Shown here: positions 9,853-20,373 of the stretch, in pieces
Position numbering within the stretch: the stretch's first letter is position 1
Layout: each line of letters begins with the position of its first letter
Assembly: GCF_902459505.1 (NCBI RefSeq)
Contig: NC_047096.1
Location: forward strand, 14,412,501-14,476,500
Reading direction: 5' to 3'
Length of the DNA stretch: 64,000 bases
Source of the DNA: Geotrypetes seraphini
Taxonomy: Eukaryota; Chordata; Amphibia; Gymnophiona; Dermophiidae
The notes under the pieces: model-generated
Told to the model about the DNA's origin: nothing
The model's input: only the letters and a program-made list of their open reading frames with translations
Database searches by the model: none
Program-made: the position numbers and the translations under genes

Positions 9853-10975
9853 GCTGATTCCACAAATAGCGCCATGATTGTAGATGGGGGTAGACATCCT
9901 ACTGCTGCCTCACCAACCAATCAGGACACACACTTAAAAAAAAAAAAGATCCATGCCGTGAAGGACGCCTACAATATAGGCATCAGACTTGCGCAAGACC
10001 CAGATGCAGGCAGCAAGTTTGAGATGCTGCTCGTGCAAGGGAAAGGAAGGGGCACATGACAGAAGGGGGGGGGTCAGGAAGGAGCATGGGTGCAGAAAGG
10101 AAGATGGGTACCAGTGTCCCCACCAAGATGGCGCCCGGGGATGCACTGGGAGTGGCCTAAGATTCCGATTGGCCAGATCCCTTAGGCCACAACTATGGGA
10201 GGGACCTTAAGACAACCTGGGCCAATCAGGGCCTAAGGCCCCTCCTCGGTGCATCCCATGGTGCACCAGGAAGGGACAGGCCCACCATTTGAGCGAAGGC
10301 AGGCCTGCTGGCTGGAGGCAGGAAGGATGCCTCTGGCTGGCCATCATTATAAGGTAGGGGAGTTCTGGGGGTAGGGGAGCTGGGAGGGTCCAGGGGTGGG
10401 GTGGGCTGATGGGATCCTAGGGGGGTGGAGAAAGGGAAGTCCAGGGGGGGTGACAGTGGGTGACTATACGGGGTGGGGGATGCCAGCGATGTTCGGGGAG
10501 GGGGGGTTCCAGCAGGAGGAACTGGGCATCCCTCCTGCCGGCAATGTTCAAGGGAGAGGGGGGTTCTGGCAGAAGGGATTGGGCATCCCTCCTGCTCGTA
10601 GTCTTTGTGGTGGGGGGGAGGGTTAGGGTTGAGGCGGCTGCAGCCACTAAACTTATCGCAGCAGGGAGATCCCTTGCCGCGATAAACTCAGCAGCCACAT
10701 CTTCTTGAAATGTAAGCCAGCGTTTTGCTGGCCTGCATTGTAGGCACCTATCGCTGGCCTAGGGAGGGCCACCTAAAGCTACTTCCGGGTGAAGACACAC
10801 CGACGCCTAGCCTTAGGGGAGCTTAGGTGGGCCTCCGCACCTCCCTAGGCTCCTGGAGGCACCTACAATATAGGCAGTCTGCCTCAGGATGTTAAAAAAA
10901 AAAAGTGTCCCGATTGGCTTGTTAGGCAGCAGTGGCCACCTACAATCGGGATGCCGTTTATACAATTTGGCCCAT
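9853..10975. mobile_element. Foldback repeat, about 1.1 kb
   Basis: The left arm (about 9853-9990, with 'ccaatcaggacac' and 'gcctacaatatagg') returns inverted at about 10855-10975 ('gtgtcccgattgg', 'cctacaatataggc'). The interior is GC-rich with G runs and CCAATCAGGGCCTAAGGCC-like words. The ends are too diverged to fix. Confidence 0.5.
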
Positions 10976-11063
10976 TGTGCCTAGTTGTATGCCTAATTGG
11001 CGATTTTGTATGACAGATAATAGAAGGCGGCGGGGTACTCTTTCCATCAGAACACTCCAGGTA

Positions 11064-11489
11064 GGTGTCAGGTCAAAAGCGCGCCGGGACAAAGGCGCGC
11101 GCAGACAATTGAGCGCAGCGCGGAGGCGCGCGCCGCAGAAAATTAGTTTTTAGGGCTCCAACGGGGGGTGGGGGCATGGGGGGAACCCCCCCACTTTACT
11201 TAATAGAGATCGCGCCGCGTTGTGGGGGGTTGTAACCCCCCACATTTTACCGAAAACTTAACTTTTTCCCTGTTTTTAGGGGCTAAGTTTACAGTAAAAT
11301 GTGGAGGGTTACAACCCCCCAAACCCCCCACAACGCCGGCGCAATCTCTATTAAGTAAACTGGGGGGGGGGCTCCCCAACAAAACCCCCCATCGGAGCCC
11401 CTAAAAACTGTAATTTTCTTCGGCGTGTGCCTCCGTCTTGCGCTCAGTTGTCGGCGCGCGCCTGTCTTTCACGGGGTTGTCTATGAACC
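11064..11489 (+). mobile_element. GC-rich palindromic element FB-GC, copy 1
   Basis: Runs from GGTGTCAGGTCAAAAGCGCG to TGTCTATGAACC around a long central palindrome (GGGCTCC...GGAGCCC, with 'acttaatagagatcgc' on one arm and its complement on the other). The flanks CTCCAGGTA and CTCCATGTA form an 8/9 target duplication. The class is unsure: hAT or Mutator-like by duplication length. No coding capacity. Confidence 0.65.
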
Positions 11490-11669
11490 CTCCATGTATA
11501 CAAGTCCTTTGAAGTTAAAATGAAATATTTTGACACCCACCAGAAAGATCTGGGTTTCCTCTCACATTATATAATCTATAAAATTCTACCACTTTGTCAC
11601 CCTCTGATCACCCATTTCTCTCTTCCTGTTTCTCACTGCCCCACTCCCGATCCTGCCTTTCCCCCCTGA

Positions 11670-11995
11670 GATGGTTAATTTTTATTTATTTTATTTAAAA
11701 AATCTACATACCGCATAACTCTGCGGTTTACAAAATCACATGCATACATAATTCACAGATGCTAAACATGTTTCAACAAGGCAAACACAGGAAGACATTA
11801 ACAAACGGTATCATTATTAAAATGAAATGCTTTTATGTTTCACGTATATTTATTTATTTCGATTTCTATCCCGTTGTCCCCAAAGAGCCCAGAACGGGTT
11901 ATAGTCTGACACTTGTCATCATTGGCTCATTTCTGACCTGAGGAAGGTATAGTCTTGGAAAAGCTAATCAAAAAATTTATTAAGATAGCACAACA
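11670..11995 (-). repeat. SINE/LINE 3' tail fragments
   Basis: Two minus-strand tails: 'tttatttattttatttaaaa...ctgcggtttac' near 11675-11740 and 'tatttatttcgatttctatc...cagaacgggtta' near 11845-11910. The latter recurs at 25968 and 60030, so it is a dispersed retroposon end. Confidence 0.45.
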
Positions 11996-12004
11996 AAAAA
12001 TATA

Positions 12005-12376
12005 TCATTTTATCTTTTTTTTTTTTTTTTTTTGGGGGGGGTTGTTGTCTTTCTGTAACACCCCAACTTATCCATGAAGCCTTCCATTCATCAAATATTT
12101 ATTATGAAAAAGCAGAAAACACACGATACCCCTCCCCGCCACTAAAAAGAAAAAAAAACCCTGCAATCTTTCCAGTAGAATTGCTAAGTTCAAGGAGGGA
12201 GATTTTGGCCAGCTCTTCTTGTCAAACGTCCATCCCGGGACATGGTTACATTTGTAGTTCTTGTGGGTACCAGGATGGATTAGGATTGGGGGTTGTTGGA
12301 GATACGGATCTCCCTCTTTCAACTGGGTCACTTGAAAATACTCACAATGCCAAACAGCAAACTTGCTGAAAGTCAT
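12005..12376 (-). pseudogene. Candidate retrocopy or LINE-derived frame, unidentified
   Basis: A 102-codon minus-strand frame starting MTFSKFAVWHCEYF and including QQPPILIHPGTHKNYKC and VPGWTFDKKSWPKSP reads like real protein, but I could not name it. Downstream on the same strand are AATAAATATTTGATGAATGG and then an A-run (12011-12032 on the plus strand as T), as in a polyadenylated retrocopy. No target duplication was confirmed. Confidence 0.3.
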
Positions 12377-12511
12377 CGCTGATCCAGTGGGCGGTAGGAC
12401 TTACAAAGGACTCAGTTGTCTTTTCAGAAGTCTGTGACTCAAAAGTGAAGGAAATTCTTTTCGCTTTTATCAATGGCATTTGCACATTATCTTAATCTGT
12501 TCATAGATACG

Positions 12512-13074
12512 TAGGGTTACCATATTTGTAAACAAAAAAGAGGACCTATGACCCCACCTTGGCCCCGCCCATGGCCCTGTCCCTGCTCCATCCAAAGTGC
12601 CCTGCGCCGCTCTTGCCCCCTACTCACCAGCGCAGCCTCTATGTCTCTCCAGACCCCCATCCGAATCTCTTCTGTGTCCCCACGTACCTCCTTGGCGCTG
12701 CAATTTCAAACTTTGGGCGGCTGACAACCAGAAGCATTAGCAATATGATTCTGTTGCCATTGGCCTGGCCCAGAAGCCTTTGCTTTGCAGTGTCCCATCT
12801 ACGCAGGACCAAGAAGTCACTGCGGAGCGAAGCCTTCCTGGACAGGCCAACAGTAGCAGGGTCATATCGCTAACACTGCCGGCTGTCAGTTTCCTGAAAT
12901 TTGGAAATTGCAGCGCTTGAAGAGGTACGTAGGCGTGGGGACAGGCCGACGGGACAGCCATATTAATTTCCACAGTGGGGGCTGGACTGGAGTAAGTCCA
13001 AAACCCGAACAAACTCCCTCCAGTCCAGGAAACCATCCGGACACCCCTCTAAAAAGAGGACATGTCTGGGTATA
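12512..13074. mobile_element. MITE with TAGGGTTACCAT-type end
   Basis: Begins 'tagggttaccatatttg...aaaaaagaggac' and runs to 'ctctaaaaagaggacatgtctggg'. Internal inverted words ('ctgcaatttcaaactttggg' against 'ctgaaatttggaaattgcag') give a hairpin. The outer right terminus is lost where a CR1 tail joins. A mini-copy with both ends is at 45744-45830. Confidence 0.5.
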
Positions 13075-13375
13075 TAAGAACATAAGCAGTGCCTCTGCCG
13101 GGTCAGACCACAGGTCCATCCTGCCCAGCAGTCCGCTCCCGCGGCGGCCCAAACAGGTCAGACCTGTCTGAATCATCAGAAGGGGCTCCCTTGCCACCTT
13201 GGTTTCCCATTTAAGTCCTGCCTTCCTATCGAAGTCCTAGCCCTCCGGTCTTACACATGCACGACCTGGTTGGTTTATACTCATTACCTGGTTAACTTCC
13301 TATACTTGTGTTACATCCCAGCTCCTCCCTCAGTATCCCACGATCCCTTTATCCCTCTGGTATATCCCTTTATAT
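13075..13375 (-). mobile_element. CR1 LINE 3' end, minus strand
   Basis: Starts (3' end) with the 'ataagaacataag' microsatellite, then 'gggtcagaccacaggtccatc' and 'cagcagtccgctcccgcggcgg', the usual CR1 3' UTR of this genome. Confidence 0.65.
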
Positions 13376-13549
13376 CTGGTAACTCTATTCATACATCCAT
13401 GGGAAACCAAAGGAAGGAGAAAATCCACTATATAGCAACACCACAGAACACACAGAAATAGGGGTGGGCCAATAACTTTCCTGCACCCAAGTGTAAAAAA
13501 TAAAGCACTCTTTTATTGGCAAAGCACTGACAGATAAAATGACCCAACA

Positions 13550-14040
13550 AGCTTGTAAACCCAATAAGAATGACAAAATAGTGTATTGTCAAAAATCCTT
13601 CCTGGATTGTGAGAATAGCAGGAGCCAATATGTGTAATCTCAATCGAATTACTGGGTGAAAGAGGAGTCCTCAGTTAACACTACTATGCGCAGGAAGGTC
13701 GAAGCGCAAGTCGTCACTGGGCTTGATTTGAATCATGCACGCTGACTCGTGCTGAATAACAGGAGCCAACTTGTGTTTTTAAAAAAAGATTTTTTTTTTC
13801 ACTATATTTCACCGAGGCACGTTTATGCACTTTGAAAATCACTATTGGAGAGAGTCCAGGGATGTTTACACTCTCTAACCCCGTGTGGGTATAAACAGTG
13901 ACGACTTGCGCTTTGACCTTCCCGTGCCTAGTTGTGTTAACCGAGGCCTCCTCCTTCACCCAATAATTCGATTGAGATTCATTAACACCTATTGGCTCCT
14001 GCCATTCGCACATTATCCAGGAAGGATTTTTGAGAATACA
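13550..14040. mobile_element. Foldback element bounded by an 18-bp direct repeat
   Basis: AGATAAAATGACCCAACA occurs exactly at 13532-13549 and 14041-14058. Between them the left arm (about 13589-13722) and the right arm (about 13895-14035) are inverted copies ('ccttcctggat', 'ggagccaata', 'ctcaatcgaatta'). The long exact duplication points to insertion as one unit by a retroelement-type mechanism. Confidence 0.6.
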
Positions 14041-14049
14041 AGATAAAAT

Positions 14050-14099
14050 GACCCAACACGAGGCCATGCGTCAGTGGATCACCGCCAGCTTCAGGAGTC
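14050..14099 (-). ncRNA. Hammerhead-like motif c (degenerate)
   Basis: Minus strand reads GACTCCTGAAG...CTGACGCATGGCC and ends CGTGTTGGGTC, parallel to the better motifs at 15189 and 52166. The core and stems are poorly kept. The foldback at 13550-14040 sits directly beside it. Confidence 0.35.
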
Positions 14100-14174
14100 G
14101 CAAATACTTTGTCAGATGTGCTACTATGTCAAAAGCTGTCAAAGAGCAGAATCTGCGTCCAATAACACCCCGTA

Positions 14175-14345
14175 GGGCTCCTTTTATTAAACTGCGATAG
14201 CGTCTTTAGTGCGTGCATAATTTTAGTGCGCTCTAAACCCGCGCTACGCGGCTAGAACTAACGCCCGCTCGATGCTGGCGATAGCATCTAGTGCATGTGG
14301 CAATTCTGCACGCGCTAAGACCGCAGCTTAGCAAAAAAGGAGCCC
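14175..14345. mobile_element. Harbinger-like MITE, copy 2
   Basis: Ends GGGCTCCTTTT / AAAAGGAGCCC, with 3-mers GTA and ATA outside. The core is palindromic with 'gcgctctaaacccgcgctac'. Same family as 686-862. Confidence 0.6.
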
Positions 14346-14481
14346 ATAATGTACTTAAAAGAGAAAGGCAAGAAAAATGAACTTTCATTCTCACAGTCAA
14401 TGCTTTTTGGTCTGTTATTTAAAACTATTGCGGGTAGATATTCAAAAGGGTTGAAGCAGGAAGAAGCTCCTGCCCCCTTAA

Positions 14482-14822
14482 CCCTTTCAGGACCAAGGGA
14501 CATATTTGTCCCATAACTTTAAAATCCTATAAATTTTGAATGGGATAGTCTACAGTTCTAAATTTGATATGTACGGATTCCATATGATACTGCCTTTATG
14601 TAAACAAACTGGTTCCGACATTCATTCATTAGCGTCGTTGCCAGATTGACGAGAAGATTCACTTGCCACACTGTCCATAAGCCAGAAGTGTGATTTTTTT
14701 AAATAAAAATAATGATATTTCACAAAAAAAATCAATTTTTTGGCATCTGCAAGCCCTTTTTACCATAAAAATGTCGTCAAAACCACAAAAATTGGCCTAC
14801 GATCCTTATGGTCCTGAAAGGG
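14482..14822. mobile_element. piggyBac-type MITE, copy 2
   Basis: TTAA-flanked (14478-14481 and 14823-14826), same ends and orientation as 1150-1491. Only scattered single-base differences and length changes in A or T runs separate the two. Confidence 0.8.
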
Positions 14823-14826
14823 TTAA

Positions 14827-15139
14827 ACACTGATTAGCATCCTGAGTTAATTTTGGAGACTTTAAAAAATATTTATATAATACTGCTAATCCTCTGTCTC
14901 TTCGACCTTCCCGGGGAAGCTGTAAAATTTTAGATCCCGGAGGGTAGTTTTAATATGATAGGATCATCAAATAAATAAAGCCTGGTCTCCGTAATAAATA
15001 TCAGGCCAGGTGATATCTTCATCACATCATCATAACATCACAGTCTTATTTAGCATCTTGCTTTAACCCTAATACTCACCAATCACAGTCACTCCTTTTC
15101 ACGCCATTCATGTATTATCACGTTTACGTTCTATCTCAC
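14827..15139. other. No recognised feature
   Basis: AT-rich sequence without recognisable gene or repeat ends; possibly the 5' part of the hammerhead-bearing unit that follows. Confidence 0.35.
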
Positions 15140-15310
15140 ATTAGCAGACACACAGTAGATGTATCTACTGTATTTTATATTGCCATCGGACCCCTGAAGA
15201 AAGCTCATGAAGCCGAAACACGGACCGTGTTGGGTCTGCTGTCACTCAACGTGGATGACTTTGTCTTTTATGGTGATCAATAAACTTTTACATCAAGAAC
15301 CTTGATTCCC
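15140..15310 (+). mobile_element. Hammerhead-bearing repeat unit, single copy
   Basis: Contains motif d and then 'ggtgatcaataaactttta', comparable to the 'aataaagtccatttggg' end of the unit at 51800-52417. Only one orientation is present here. Confidence 0.45.
15189..15236 (+). ncRNA. Hammerhead-like motif d
   Basis: Plus strand: stem I GACCC pairs GGGTC. The core CTGAAGA fits CTGANGA exactly. Stem II is GCT-CATGA-AGC, then GAAA, then stem III ACACG-GAC-CGTGT, then T at the cleavage position. The core and stems I and III are intact; stem II carries extra bases at its base. Confidence 0.6.
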
Positions 15311-15419
15311 ACAGCTTCTTTTTTCATTGGATCTTCCATCGTCACTGTGGAATAACGGGCTTCCATTGTTTGCGAGTAATGTAGACAAACCAGTTGGATC
15401 ATGAATCAGCAATTTGTGT

Positions 15420-15825
15420 GTAGAAGGCAGACTCTGTTTGGAGAGTGGAGTAGAACGGGTACAAGCGGATCAATTTTTCACTCTGTCAAAAATGACAGAG
15501 ACTAGTGGACACTCGATAAAATTGCCAGGAAATACTTTTAAAACCAATAGGAGGAAATATTTTTTTCACTCAGAAAATAGTTAAGCTCTGGAACGCCAGA
15601 GGTGGTTGTGGTAAAAGCGGATAGCGTAGCTGGTTTTAACAAAGGTTTGGACAAATTCCTGGAGGACAAGTCCATAGTCTGTTGTTAAGACATGGGAGAA
15701 GCCTCTGCTTTCCCTGGATCAGTAGCATTGAATGTTGCTACTCTTTGGGTTTGGCCACTGTGAGAACGTGTTACTGGACTTGATGGACCATTGGTCTGAC
15801 CCAGTAAGGCTATTCTTAAAGAATG
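15420..15825 (+). mobile_element. CR1 LINE 3' end
   Basis: Plus strand holds a decayed C-terminal coding part ('actctgtcaaaaatgacaga', 'cactcgataaaattgcc', 'ggaggaaatattttt') and the 3' UTR with 'gatggaccattggtctgacc'. The terminal microsatellite is eroded. Confidence 0.65.
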
Positions 15826-16094
15826 AAAATGTATGGGGGAAATCCACAAGTGACTATTCTGCTTTCTTGGGTTGGTACTTGGGGATGAAAGGGTTCAAGC
15901 TCTACTTTAAACTTGAAGCTTCTTAGAATCTTCTGAGCTTGCTTTACAAAGATATAACAGATTACATTGTTTGGGGTCTTATCTCAAACATCAAAGAGAA
16001 CTTATGGAGAGTTGTTGTCCAAGATGAAGGCTTTATTGAAACAAATAAATAATCCACATAAAAATGTCTAGGGCCTGGACCACTGGAAACATGT

Positions 16095-16143
16095 GGACCC
16101 AACACGGTCCGTGCTTCAACAATATTATCTTCTTCAGGGGTCC
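16095..16143 (-). ncRNA. Hammerhead-like motif e
   Basis: Minus strand: GGACCC...GGGTCC stem I, core CTGAAGA intact, A/T-rich stem II, GAAG where GAAA is expected, stem III CACGG/CCGTG, then T. One core base is changed. Confidence 0.5.
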
Positions 16144-16305
16144 CTATAGGTCCATTGAGCAAACTTGTGGATTAAATATAAAAGCAAATGAGACTGTTGT
16201 GCCGAGATGATCTCGAAAGCGCATTTATCCCGAGATCATCTCCTCAGTGCAACAGTCTCATTTGCTTTTATATTTAATCCACAAGCCTGCTCAATGGACC
16301 TATAG

Positions 16306-16594
16306 CAGTGGTCTCAAACTCAAACCCTTTGCAGGGCCACATTTTGGTACTTGGAGGGCCTCAGAAAAAAATAGTTAATGTCTTATTATAGAAATGACAA
16401 TTTTGCATGAGGTAAAACTTTATAGTTTATAAATCGTTCCTTTTGGCTAAGTCTTAATAATATTGTCATTTATAGCTAAAGAGACATATGATCAAGAAAC
16501 GGTTTTATTTTACTTTAGCGATTATGATCAACATACCAAGGGCTGCAAAATAGTACCTGCATGTGGCCCCCGGGCCGCGAGTTTGAGACCACTG
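16306..16594. mobile_element. hAT-type MITE with perfect 8-bp duplication
   Basis: Ends CAGTGGTCTCAAACTC and GAGTTTGAGACCACTG. ACCTATAG is duplicated exactly at 16298-16305 and 16595-16602. It is non-coding, 289 bp, and younger than the foldback it interrupts. Confidence 0.8.
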
Positions 16595-16603
16595 ACCTAT
16601 AGA

Positions 16604-16647
16604 GACCCCTGAAGACAATATTATCGAAACACGGACTGTGTTGGGTC
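16604..16647 (+). ncRNA. Hammerhead-like motif f
   Basis: Plus strand: GACCC/GGGTC stem I, core CTGAAGA intact, short AT-rich stem II, GAAA intact, stem III ACACGGACTGTGT, then T. All invariant core bases are present; stem II looks weak. Confidence 0.55.
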
Positions 16648-16905
16648 CACGTTTCCAGTGGTCCAGGCCCTAGACGTTTTTATGTGGATTATTTGTTTTA
16701 ATAAAGCCTTCATCTTGGACATCAACTCTCCACAAGTTCTCTTTGTTTTGGTTTATTTTCCTTTTGTGGAGGAATCAGGGTCAACTCTCTTGTTTGGTTG
16801 AGATAAGACCCTGTCACTTTCAACTGGTGTAATACCATTTAGATTTAGCTCTCAACTTTTCAGTATGAACTTCGTTCTTACAAAAAGCTGCTACATAAAT
16901 TGATC

Positions 16906-16975
16906 AAAATGTTCTTCAGCTTTGCTGCCATTTTGAATTTAAAATGTTCTTCAGCTTTGCTGCCATTTTGAATTT
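16906..16975 (+). repeat. Perfect tandem duplication, 35 bp x 2
   Basis: The 35-bp word starting 'aaaatgttcttcagctttgc' occurs twice head to tail without a difference. Confidence 0.9.
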
Positions 16976-16979
16976 AAAA

Positions 16980-19300
16980 AGTAGCGCAGCCAACTTTACC
17001 TAGTCCTGATTATCTTAGGGAAATCAGATCTATACATGCAATGGGATAAAGTCAGAATTGCATCAATCTGTTCAGAGAAACAAAATGAAGCCAGTAGGTG
17101 ACCAGGAGGCAAAGTTAGCATGCACCTTTCTAGTATGCAAGAGCTGCTTGCGAAAAACAGCCATGTATGGTTTTATAAAAGTTGGCTCTCTCTTTCGGTA
17201 TGTCAGTTTTTATAAACTGCCTTGGGTTATTTGTTCTTCAAAGAAAGGTGATATAAAAGCATGAATATAGAACAAAATATAATGTAGTGGTGTGAAATAA
17301 AAAAAAATATATTTAAAAATTACCCTGAGTTCAAAAACACAAAATTGTTAATTTATTAGGGGGCCAAAATGATTGTACAGTTACAAGACCCATCTCCCAA
17401 CAACAGAAAAGATCTAATATGAGCAAACAACAAAAAAGAGACATCAATTACAATTTATTAAATTATAAATTCATATAAAATAATTTTCTTGTGCAACTCT
17501 GCAAAAATAAAAAAGAAGAGGAAAATGCATTTAAAATTTTTCAGCTCTTCCAAGCTGTACCTAGGGAAAGGGGATTCTAAAGTAATGGAAACCGGAACAG
17601 CATGCCAACCTATACATGAGAACTGGAGATGGACAAGGATGTACAAAGCACCAAAATGGGTGTCATACTGGCATTATGATCATTGTAAGAAATCTGGGAT
17701 TGCAGCATTATGGAAAGGGAACTGTGGCATATTCTGAGAACACAGAAATGCATCAGTTGATGACAGATAAAGATCACAAGGGCCCATCTGGTCTGGCCAT
17801 TTCCCCTTGTAATTCCACAAATATTATCTCTGGATTTTTTTTCTCACATTCCTGTAGCTAAGGATCTTCTGTGCTTGTCTTAGGTTTTCTGGAACGTTGA
17901 AACTGTTTATCCCTCCTCCGCCTTCTCAGAGAGGCTGTCCCATGCACGCTACTTTTCTGTGATATTTCTTTACACTACATCTTAGTTTATCCCATTTCAG
18001 TCCATGAGTTTCTGTTCTAGTATAAAACAACCTTTCCATTTAAGAAAAAGAGTAAAGTTTTCTAAAGGCCAAGTACACTGACCACACTTAGGCAGTCTAT
18101 TGTCCTGCAAAAGGACGGACCTGTGACCTGGCTTGGATGGTCCATCCTGCAAAAGGATGGACAGTTTCCTCAAAACCAAAACTAAATCATCCAGTTCAAG
18201 AATTTCAAGTCACATCCTTAATTTCTATCGCACAAATTACTCTGCAATCTCCAAAAAGCATCTGAATGGACAAAATCTTATACAGAAGGGTATGTTATCT
18301 GCCTCTTTAGAATTCTAATCTTATAGTCTTTTCAGAAAATTCCAGAATATTCAAAAAGGCAATGCAAGACCTACCTCTTTTGGGCATTTCTGTACTAAAA
18401 CATTTTCTAGGTTGTTCCAGTGCTATTCTTTTTCACCCAACACATGGAACTATTTATATCAGAATCCCCTGCAAGAGAATTTACAAAATTATTTTCCTAG
18501 TGATTTAGATTTCTTATTTAAGTCTCCACAAATGTTCAGGGTTATGTTATACAATGCAGAATAGGACTCTGCTACTACTGTTGTCTGTACAAGCTACATC
18601 AAGGGAGAAGAGGTCGGTGGGTGTGAGAGGAGACAAGTTTAATTCGTATCTACATGTTCATCACATGATTATGGAGAAAGGGGAACTGTTTGAAAAATGG
18701 GGTGGGGGGAGAGAGGTTTGTTGCTTTACTCAAGAGAAAAAGAGATTAGGGGTTGGGAAGGGTCTCATGAAGGGTCCATGAAATAAACTGATTGGTCTGA
18801 CCTAGGGTTCTCTTGCTTTAGCCAGGAGCTGTTTGGTTTTTGGTCACCCATCACATCTGTATGAAGTTATTATTCCAGATACAACACTGTATGACTCAAG
18901 TTACCCACAAGTTCTCAGTCCTTACAATTTTAGCCTAGATTGAGAAGTGGAAATAAGGGTGAACATAGACAAGAGACTATCTGCATTTGCCATTACAACT
19001 CAGGATGTAAGGGGTAGAAAGAAACACTTATTAGTTGAAAGCCTAAGACCTAGAGGAATCTGTACTAATTAACCCCTGTTTGTGTGTTTCTTCCCTGAAC
19101 TGTCACAGATTTGTTTCATTATCCTCGTTTACAACTTTCCAATGATACTAATACGGCAACCCTAATTCTCTTCTCAACTTAGTTTTCGATCAGATTCCAA
19201 TTTTGCCGCACTCATGAGATAGAGCGGAATGGGTAGCAGTTCACTGCCGGGTGTGAGAATGCAGGGCTTGGGCTGTATGTTCAGTTGTTAAAGAGTCAAT
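16980..19300. other. Mostly single-copy sequence, no gene recognised
   Basis: Apart from a SINE/L2-type tail near 17205-17262 ('aaactgccttgggtta...aggtgatataaaagc'), nothing was recognised on either strand. Open frames of 60-82 codons lack family signatures. It lies downstream of ARL8A, where a neighbouring gene could be expected, but no exon was found. Confidence 0.4.
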
Positions 19301-19314
19301 CTACTACCTTGCAA

Positions 19315-19490
19315 CGTCAATCGGTCCAGCACCCTTCTTGAGGATAACTGATGATTCCAATCGGTCTAGCACCTGTCTTGGGGATAACTACCTGGCGATG
19401 TCAGTCAGTCCCTGCGCCCTTTCTTGAGAATGACCGCCTGACGATGTCAACTGGTCCAGCGCCATCTTGAGGATAATGAGTGCCTGAACA
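19315..19490 (+). repeat. Decayed tandem repeat, about 46-bp unit, 4 copies
   Basis: Four imperfect units share the pattern 'caaTcGGTccagcaCC..TCTTGaGGATAAc...ctGgCGATGT'. They begin near 19315, 19356, 19401 and 19447. Confidence 0.5.
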
Positions 19491-19510
19491 ATCTTGCACA
19501 AGCAGTGCAC

Positions 19511-19932
19511 GGTGTCAGGTCAAAAGCGCGCCGCGACAAAGGCGCGCCCATACAATTGAGCGCAGCACGGAGGCACGCGCCGTTCTAAATTACTGTTTTT
19601 AGGGCTCCGACGGGGGGGGCATGGGGGGAACCCCCCCACTTTACTTAATAGACATCGCGCCGCGTTGTGGGGGCGGCGTGGGGGGTTGTAACCCCCCACA
19701 TTTTACTGAAAACTTAACTTTTTCCCTGTTTTTAGGGAAAAAGTTCAGTTTACAGTAAAATGTGGAGGGTTACAACCCCCCAAACCACCCATAACGCCGA
19801 CGCGATGTCTATTAAGTAAACTGGGGGGGTTCCCCAACAAAACCCCCCGTCGGAGCCCCTAAAAACTGTGGCGCGCGCCTCCGCTCAATTGTCGGCGCGC
19901 GCTTTTGTCTTTCGCGCCGCTGTCTATGAACC
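19511..19932 (+). mobile_element. GC-rich palindromic element FB-GC, copy 2
   Basis: GGTGTCAGGTCAAAAGCGCG to TGTCTATGAACC, same order as copy 1. A perfect 9-bp duplication GCAGTGCAC lies at 19502-19510 and 19933-19941, which fixes both ends. Confidence 0.75.
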
Positions 19933-20373
19933 GCAGTGCACATCTACTGAGTCCAACACACATTGCACAATTTCTTACAGCTTGTTTTATAAGGAAGAGA
20001 AACATGGCCAGGGCTTTAGACATGACAGGTCTGATATCACCGACTCAAAAGAATCTTGTTATCATATCAATCAATTGCCAAATGAGAAGGGGGGGGAGGG
20101 AACTTAAAAACTTGGATTGATTTGACCTCAAAAACATTTAAAGGTGGACACCAAAACCCCTCATCAGTCTGTGTCTTCTTCCCAAGCTCTGCTCGCCTCA
20201 TACTAAATTGGAAATTAAAGACAAAATGAAATCGGCGAAAGGCTCTGCCCTGTGCTGGCCCTGATCAGTTACTGCAATGAGTTACGGAGAGAGGCTGAAA
20301 ATAGGAGATTCTCAACCCAGTCCACTGGACGCATCCAACCATTCTGGTTTTTAAGATCTCCACGATGAATATG

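Larger units (their letters stand above)
15960..16815. mobile_element. Hammerhead-bearing foldback retroelement, copy with hAT insert
   Basis: The left arm (about 15968-16216) and right arm (about 16235-16812) are inverted copies: 'ggtcttatctcaa' against 'ttgagataagacc', 'aatccacataaaaatgtcta' against 'tagacgtttttatgtggatt'. Each arm carries one hammerhead-like motif (16095-16143 minus, 16604-16647 plus). A hAT-type MITE interrupts the right arm. Confidence 0.65.

Noticed and set aside
10396-10708. Overlapping G-rich frames near 10.5 kb
   Set aside because: All are translations of a G-rich foldback interior on both strands.
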